Source: Paludibacter sp.
Lineage (GTDB): Bacteria > Bacteroidota > Bacteroidia > Bacteroidales > Paludibacteraceae
Length of the DNA: 10,574 nucleotides
Reading direction: 5' to 3'
Assembly (NCBI GenBank): GCA_028705705.1
Contig: JAQWCZ010000049.1
Span: forward strand, 1 to 10,574
The position numbers and the translations under genes are program-made. Shown here one piece after another: positions 6,131-10,574 of the stretch. How positions within the stretch are numbered: the stretch's first letter is position 1; every line of letters starts with the position of its first letter. The notes below the pieces were generated by a model. It saw only the letters and a list, made by a program, of their open reading frames with translations. It ran no database searches and was not told the DNA's origin.

Positions 6131-8182
6131 TTAATTTGTCTTCTTAAGTACCATTGCACTTCTTGCCGGTAAATATAACATCAACCATTCCTTGCCGCTT
6201 TCATGAACCGGTTCCATTAAAGTTATATGCTCAATACTTTCATCAACCAGATCAAAACCACCATATTTAGAATTATCAGTATTCAATACTATTTTATAAG
6301 TGCCCTTGTCAGCCAGGATTCCGTAATCCACATAAGATTTTTCTCCATTAAAATTATAAATGAAGATTAGATTGCCACGTTGATAAGCAAGGACTTTGTC
6401 ATCTTCCTTATTCCATAATTGTTGTATGGGTAATTCATTAAATTCATGTACAGATTTGATGAGTGTGATCATGTCACGGTCAAATTCACCCAAATCATGA
6501 TAAAGGTAATTTTGATTATCACCCAATTCCCATTGACGACGGGCGTACTTATGCGACCATCCATTTCCTTCACGGGGGAAATCTATCCATTCGGGATGAC
6601 CGAATTCGTTGCCCATGAAATTAAGGTATGCACCATTTATAGTTGTAGCTGTGATTAATCTGATCATTTTATGGAGGGCAATTCCCCTGTCAACTGTCAG
6701 GGTGTTGTCACCTTTTTGCATATGCCAGTACATTTCAGCGTCAATTAATCTGAATATGATGGTTTTATCTCCAACCATTGCCTGATCATGACTTTCAGCA
6801 TAATTGACAGTTTTTTCGTCTGCCCTGCGATTCGTCAGTTCCCAGCATATATGTCCGACTTTCCAATCTTCATCGCGTACTTCCTTGATATATTTAATCC
6901 AAAAGTCAGGAATACCCATCGCCATGCGATAATCAAAACCAATGCCTCCATCTTCAACTTTAACGGCTAATCCGGGCATGCCGCTGACTTCTTCCGCAAT
7001 CGTGATAGCATTGGGGTTAACTTCATGAATCAGCTTATTTGCTAAGGTCAGATAACAGATGGCATCACCATCCTGATTCAGATTATAATACGATGCATAA
7101 CTACCGAAATCTTCTCCAAGTCCATGACTCCTGTATAGCATAGAGGTAACTCCATCGAACCGGAAGCCATCGAATTTAAATTCTTCCAACCAATATTTAC
7201 AGTTAGATAACAAAAAATGTAATACCGCTGGTTTACCATAATCGAAGCATAAAGAATCCCAGGCCGGATGTTCCCTGCGGTGACCGCCATGGAAGTACTG
7301 GGAAGGAGTGCCGTCGAATCGTCCCAGCCCTTCTACTTCGTTCTTCACAGCATGAGAATGAACGATATCCATTATCACAGCAATGCCGTTTTCATGTGCT
7401 TCATCAATCAGAATTTTCAGTTCGTCCGGAGTGCCGAAACGGGATGAAGCAGCAAAGAAACTGGAAACATGATATCCGAAAGAACCATAGTAAGGATGTT
7501 CTTGAATGGCCATGAACTGAATACAATTGTAGCCTGCTTTGATAACCCTGGGTAACACATTGATTCGGAACTCATTGTATGTTGATACTTTTTCTTCACT
7601 GCCCGACATGCCAATGTGGCATTCGTAAATGAGTAATGGCTTTAATTGTGGTTTAAAATTCTTGATTTTAAAATTATAAGGTCTCAACGGTTGCCAAACC
7701 TGGGCGCTGAAAATTTTTGTTTCGTTGTCTTGTACAACCCTTCTAGTCCATGCCGGAATTCTTTCTCCTTCACCACCTTCCCACTGAACAAGTAGTTTGT
7801 AAAGCTGACTATGCGTTATGGCATATTCAGGCAGCTTGATTTCCCAAATGCCATTCTGAAGCTTCTTTAATTGATATTCAGGATGTTTTTGCCAATTGTT
7901 GAAATCGCCAATTAAATATATGGAAGTAGCATTGGGAGCCCATTCACGAAAAACCCATCCATCAGTAAGCCGATGTAAACCAAAGTAAAGATAACCGGAT
8001 GCAAATTCTGACAAAGAATGGCTCTCTGTTAATAATCTTTTTTCAACTTCCCTGAAATATTCATATCTGCCGAAAATTGCGGCAGCGTATGGCTCCAAAT
8101 AAGGATCGTTCTTAACAAAGGGTAGTATTTCCATATATAGTAATTGTTTAGTGGTTTTTGAATTTTTATGAAACAACTTCAT
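6131..8182 (-). CDS. glgB: 1,4-alpha-glucan (glycogen) branching enzyme
   Basis: Makes alpha-1,6 branches in glycogen by cutting an alpha-1,4 chain and transferring it. From the ATG at 8182 the protein has 683 residues. A CBM48-type beta domain covers about 65-155 (DGWVFREWAPNATSIYLIGDFNNW). The GH13 barrel follows with region I DIVHSH (Asp272, His275, His277), region II GFRFDGVTSM (nucleophile Asp343), region III AEEVSG (acid/base Glu397) and region IV AESHDQ (His465, Asp466). A C-terminal beta domain starts at about 570. The resemblance (GVTSMLY, EVSGMPG, MGNEFGHPEWIDFPREGNGWS segments) is to the eukaryotic-like GH13_8 branch common in Bacteroidetes rather than the enterobacterial type. The ATG at 8182 overlaps the upstream DUF2461 gene by 17 bases. 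Met17 (8134), just before ILPFVKNDPYLEPY, is a credible alternative start because the first 16 residues look unlike the family. A TTG at 8185 extends the frame but is unlikely. Confidence 0.95.
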   Translation of the reverse strand: MKLFHKNSKTTKQLLYMEILPFVKNDPYLEPYAAAIFGRYEYFREVEKRLLTESHSLSEFASGYLYFGLHRLTDGWVFREWAPNATSIYLIGDFNNWQKHPEYQLKKLQNGIWEIKLPEYAITHSQLYKLLVQWEGGEGERIPAWTRRVVQDNETKIFSAQVWQPLRPYNFKIKNFKPQLKPLLIYECHIGMSGSEEKVSTYNEFRINVLPRVIKAGYNCIQFMAIQEHPYYGSFGYHVSSFFAASSRFGTPDELKILIDEAHENGIAVIMDIVHSHAVKNEVEGLGRFDGTPSQYFHGGHRREHPAWDSLCFDYGKPAVLHFLLSNCKYWLEEFKFDGFRFDGVTSMLYRSHGLGEDFGSYASYYNLNQDGDAICYLTLANKLIHEVNPNAITIAEEVSGMPGLAVKVEDGGIGFDYRMAMGIPDFWIKYIKEVRDEDWKVGHICWELTNRRADEKTVNYAESHDQAMVGDKTIIFRLIDAEMYWHMQKGDNTLTVDRGIALHKMIRLITATTINGAYLNFMGNEFGHPEWIDFPREGNGWSHKYARRQWELGDNQNYLYHDLGEFDRDMITLIKSVHEFNELPIQQLWNKEDDKVLAYQRGNLIFIYNFNGEKSYVDYGILADKGTYKIVLNTDNSKYGGFDLVDESIEHITLMEPVHESGKEWLMLYLPARSAMVLKKTN

Positions 8183-8840
8183 CAACTGTAAAATTCAGAA
8201 AAGCATTCAGTGGTTGAGCTGTTTTCAGAATGAGGGCAAGTTCAATGATAAAATCTTTATCAGACAACAAACTTTCCGGTAATGTAAACTCAACCATATA
8301 ATGTTTGAGTTTTAGCAAATCAATATCCGGAAAATCTTTCGGGAAACCTTTCGGAGCGGTTTTCAGTTTCTCTTCATCATAAAATCCCTTAAAATAAGAT
8401 TTGAACCCTGCTTCGTTAGTGATTTTTTTCAACTCATCGATATTGTCGTAAATGCTTTTTCTGAGTGCTTTGAGTACATCTGGAGGAGGGCACCAGACAC
8501 CGACAGCAACAAAAGATTTTCCAGGTTCAAAATGGAGGTAATATCCACCGCGTACACTTTTTCTACCACCTCCGGCAGCAATGAATACGCCATAATGTGT
8601 CTTGTAGGGAGTTTTATCCTGAGAAAAGCGGGTGTCTCTATAAATTCTGAAGACGCAATCTTTAACAGAAATATGTTTGATATCTTCGTCAAACCGAGCA
8701 ACCTCGTTTATGAGTAATTGACTGATTTCTTCAAAATCGGCCCTGGTTTCGTCATAACGATGTTTGTTTTCGGCAAACCATTCGCGGTTATTATTTTCTT
8801 TTAAATCACTTAAAAAACTCAATATACCTGCTATGCTCAT
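8166..8840 (-). CDS. DUF2461 (TIGR02453) family protein
   Basis: A conserved protein of unknown function, 224 residues, which is the usual length. It matches DUF2461 from its N-terminus, ILSFLSDLKENNNREWFAENK, through the VFRIYRDTRFSQDKTPYKTH block (about residues 63-82) and the glycine-rich segment GVFIAAGGGRKSVRGGYYLHF with the following EPGKSFVAVGVWCPP. No signal peptide or membrane segment is visible, so it should be cytoplasmic. The ATG at 8838-8840 begins right at the conserved part and is preferred. The gene overlaps the start of glgB, so the two are very likely cotranscribed, with DUF2461 first. That links it to glycogen synthesis only by position. A minus-strand TATTTTTG (8872-8865) could be its -7 element, but no good -33 box accompanies it. 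Confidence 0.9.
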   Translation of the reverse strand: MSIAGILSFLSDLKENNNREWFAENKHRYDETRADFEEISQLLINEVARFDEDIKHISVKDCVFRIYRDTRFSQDKTPYKTHYGVFIAAGGGRKSVRGGYYLHFEPGKSFVAVGVWCPPPDVLKALRKSIYDNIDELKKITNEAGFKSYFKGFYDEEKLKTAPKGFPKDFPDIDLLKLKHYMVEFTLPESLLSDKDFIIELALILKTAQPLNAFLNFTVDEVVS

Positions 8841-8864
8841 ATCATATTGTTTTTTTCAAACATA

Positions 8865-8872
8865 CAAAAATA
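8865..8872 (-). promoter_or_regulatory. Possible -7 element upstream of the DUF2461-glgB unit
   Basis: TATTTTTG on the minus strand fits TAnnTTTG and is placed to start transcription about 18 nt before the DUF2461 ATG. No TTTG is seen 19-21 bp further upstream, so the call is weak. Confidence 0.35.
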
Positions 8873-8945
8873 AGCTAATATTTTCGATATTTAGAGGGTT
8901 GTGAATGAAAATATTCTATTTCAGGGATATTTGCGAAAAAATCAT

Positions 8946-8953
8946 TAATTTTG
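8946..8953 (+). promoter_or_regulatory. Possible -7 element upstream of pheS
   Basis: TAATTTTG fits the Bacteroidetes -7 consensus and lies 24 bp before the pheS ATG. The expected -33 position (about 8922-8926) reads CAGGG, a poor match, so this rests on one box. The element includes the TTG that could be misread as the pheS start, which further argues for the downstream ATG. Confidence 0.4.
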
Positions 8954-8977
8954 CAGGCAAATAAAAGAAATTTTGGA

Positions 8978-9997
8978 ATGAAAGAGAAAATAAAAGCATT
9001 ATTGGATGAAATCAGGAGTTTGGATGCTACCTGCATGGATGAAGTGGAAGCTTTGAGGATTAAGTTTCTGAGTAAGAAGGGTGAAGTGTCGGTTTTGTTC
9101 AATGAATTCAGGAATGTTCCCAACGAAGAAAAACGTGAAGTGGGGCAGTTGCTAAACGAGTTGAAAAATGAAGCACAAGATAAAATCAACAGTCTGAAAG
9201 AAGCTTTGAATAATGTTACCGGACAAATCGAAAAATCGGATCTTACCCGGACCGCCGAACCTGTTCGTTTAGGTACAAGACATCCGTTGTCTTTAGTTAA
9301 AAATGAAATTATCGATATTTTTTCCAGAATTGGATTTACTATAGCTGAAGGTCCTGAAATTGAGGACGATTGGCATGTGTTCAGTGCGCTTAACTTTGCA
9401 CCTGAACATCCGGCGAGGGATATGCAGGATACTTTCTTCATAGAGCAAAATCCAGATGTAGTGTTACGGACACATACTTCATCAGTACAAATTCGCGTGA
9501 TGTCGAAACAAAAACCACCGATTCGGATGTTATTTCCGGGTAGGGTATATCGCAATGAAGCCATTTCATATCGTGCCCACTGTTTCTTTCATCAGGTGGA
9601 GGGACTTTACATCGACAAAGATGTGTCATTTGCAGATTTGAGACAAGCGTTGATGTATTTTGCCAAGGAAATGTTTGGCGAGTCAACAGAAATTAGACTG
9701 CGTCCTTCTTATTTCCCGTTTACCGAGCCTAGCGCCGAGATGGATATTTCCTGTAACCTTTGTGGCGGAAAGGGTTGTCCTTTCTGTAAACACACCGGCT
9801 GGGTGGAAATTCTGGGTTGTGGTATGGTGGACCCGAATGTGCTCGAAAACTGTGGTATAGATTCAAAGGTTTACTCCGGATATGCTTTTGGAATGGGTAT
9901 CGAACGGATTACCAACCTGAAATATCAGGTGAAAGATCTGCGCATGTTCTCAGAAAACGATGTAAGGTTTTTGGAGCAGTTTAAGGCAGCGTATTGA
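8978..9997 (+). CDS. pheS: Phenylalanine-tRNA ligase alpha subunit
   Basis: Catalytic subunit of the alpha2-beta2 class II enzyme that charges tRNA-Phe in the cytoplasm. From the ATG at 8978 it has 339 residues, a normal length. An N-terminal coiled coil (about 1-90) that contacts tRNA is followed by the class II core: HPLSLVKNEIIDIFSRIGF (about 99-117), motif 2 around GRVYRNEAISYRAHCFFHQ (about 187-206) and motif 3 GMGIERIT with Arg310. An insertion carries a four-cysteine knuckle, CxxC-x4-CxxC, at Cys259, Cys262, Cys267 and Cys270 (CNLCGGKGCPFC), probably zinc-binding and seen in many bacterial PheS proteins. A TTG at 8951 would add nine residues but lies inside the likely promoter. pheT is not adjacent: the next gene is convergent, so the beta subunit must be encoded elsewhere. 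A long antisense ORF over this gene is a shadow. Confidence 0.97.
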   Translation: MKEKIKALLDEIRSLDATCMDEVEALRIKFLSKKGEVSVLFNEFRNVPNEEKREVGQLLNELKNEAQDKINSLKEALNNVTGQIEKSDLTRTAEPVRLGTRHPLSLVKNEIIDIFSRIGFTIAEGPEIEDDWHVFSALNFAPEHPARDMQDTFFIEQNPDVVLRTHTSSVQIRVMSKQKPPIRMLFPGRVYRNEAISYRAHCFFHQVEGLYIDKDVSFADLRQALMYFAKEMFGESTEIRLRPSYFPFTEPSAEMDISCNLCGGKGCPFCKHTGWVEILGCGMVDPNVLENCGIDSKVYSGYAFGMGIERITNLKYQVKDLRMFSENDVRFLEQFKAAY

Positions 9998-10009
9998 AAC
10001 GTATTGAAA
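9990..10009 (+). repeat. Tandem 10-bp repeat across the pheS stop
   Basis: CGTATTGAAA occurs twice head to tail (9990-9999 and 10000-10009). The first copy contains the last sense codon and the TGA stop of pheS; the second adds an out-of-frame duplicate. It is probably a small local duplication. The 54-bp gap between pheS and the convergent gene shows no clear terminator hairpin. Confidence 0.7.
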
Positions 10010-10051
10010 TATATATCCAACATATCTTTATACAAGCTAAGGTCACATGCT

Positions 10052-10574
10052 TTATCTTTCGTTTCCCCAAAGTTTAGAAACATTTCCTTTGTTTTTTCGC
10101 CATTCTTGTCGCCATAGGTGTATGTCTTTAGATGTAATCATTGGTTTAGGTTGACGGTCAGTTTTTGACGGAGCAGGAGGTAATCGAGTAGCTTCACTCT
10201 GGTACCAGTATGCAACAGTTGCAATATCCAATGTCATATTATTTCCGTGTCCGTGCTCAATTGTCCCTTTTAATGACTTGTCGAAAAAAATAGGGTCTTG
10301 AATGAAAAACCGGTAAACATGGGTACGTCCCAACCAACCGGTTTCATTGTTTACATGGGGAGAACCATAATAAGGATGATAGAAAGTTTCTTTTGGACAC
10401 CACGCAGTATTGAAAAAATCTTCTGTTCCTGTCCCTTGTATAGTGGGAAGAGTGTCTCCGTCGATAAACCACATATCATCACCTTCTCCGTACCACATAG
10501 GTGAAGGACAGTGTATATAATAGTTTATACCAACGAAATGTCCTTTACCTTTGATGTTGGCAAAAACATAATTA
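10052..10574 (-). CDS. GH172 (DUF2961) family glycoside hydrolase, C-terminal part
   Basis: The frame is open to the right edge, giving the last 174 residues of a longer protein; its N-terminus and any signal peptide lie outside. The methionine at 10498 is internal, since recognisable family sequence (GKGHFVGINYYIHCPSP) continues upstream of it. Family hallmarks: MWYGEGDDMWFIDGD, TIQGTGTEDFFNTAW, PYYGSPHVNNETGWLGRTHVYRF, then GTIEHGHGNNM and TVAYWYQ. DUF2961 was renamed GH172, with characterised members acting on alpha-D-fructofuranosides and D-arabinofuranosides; conserved acidic residues here (Glu and Asp in GEGDD, Glu in GTEDFF, Glu in IEHGH) are candidates for the active site, but I cannot assign them. 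After the domain comes a proline- and lysine-rich tail of about 50 residues (LPPAPSKTDRQPKP...). Substrate is not inferable. The gene is convergent with pheS and probably belongs to a glycan-use locus to the right. Confidence 0.88.
   Translation of the reverse strand, partial: NYVFANIKGKGHFVGINYYIHCPSPMWYGEGDDMWFIDGDTLPTIQGTGTEDFFNTAWCPKETFYHPYYGSPHVNNETGWLGRTHVYRFFIQDPIFFDKSLKGTIEHGHGNNMTLDIATVAYWYQSEATRLPPAPSKTDRQPKPMITSKDIHLWRQEWRKNKGNVSKLWGNER

Noticed and set aside
8951..8977. TTG-initiated nine-residue extension of pheS
   Set aside because: The TTG is part of a likely -7 promoter element, and family members start at the ATG (8978) with the MKEKI-type N-terminus.
8875..9564. 229-codon open frame on the minus strand over pheS
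   Set aside because: It lies antisense to the clearly conserved pheS, has a serine- and leucine-rich composition typical of an antisense shadow, and shows no domain.
1..10574. CRISPR array, insertion sequence, phage or toxin-antitoxin system
   Set aside because: No regularly spaced repeats, transposase or integrase-like frames, or terminal inverted repeats were seen; all large frames are recognisable housekeeping or metabolic genes apart from the small protein at 4583.

Overview
The window reads as ordinary chromosome from a member of the Bacteroidota, most likely Bacteroidales. Three things point there: moderately AT-rich DNA, the phylum's own promoter grammar (TTTG, about 20 bp, then TAnnTTTG) ahead of several genes, and Bacteroidetes-type versions of succinate dehydrogenase, GlgB and a GH172 protein. 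No mobile element, CRISPR array, tRNA or rRNA was seen. I found no clear new multi-gene system; the most interesting material is regulatory RNA-like structure in the 4.2-5.15 kb region.

Layout. Positions 1-4180 lie on the minus strand: the respiratory succinate dehydrogenase/fumarate reductase genes (cytochrome b subunit, then flavoprotein, whose C-terminus runs off the left edge) behind a near-perfect promoter at 2710-2741, and upstream of them the tRNA-modifying enzyme MiaB with its own promoter. A 402-bp intergenic region (4181-4582) follows. It holds a perfect promoter, a stretch of about 80 nt, an intrinsic terminator and then a second promoter, which looks like a small RNA gene or an attenuated leader. 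Positions 4583-6033 are on the plus strand: a small membrane-anchored protein of unknown function, then greA and a HIT-family hydrolase that probably form one transcript. greA has a leader promoter, a terminator-like hairpin and an unusually strong Shine-Dalgarno sequence. A bidirectional terminator (6086-6127) closes this block.

Positions 6131-8840 are minus-strand again: a DUF2461 protein overlapping the glycogen branching enzyme gene glgB. pheS (8978-9997, plus) is divergent from them. At the right edge is the C-terminal part of a minus-strand GH172 (DUF2961) protein, convergent with pheS.

Together the genes cover anaerobic or respiratory energy metabolism (Sdh/Frd), glycogen storage (GlgB), glycan use (GH172) and core information processing (GreA, PheS, MiaB). 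Two upstream TTG codons could be mistaken for starts, at pheS and glgB; ATG starts are preferred in both.
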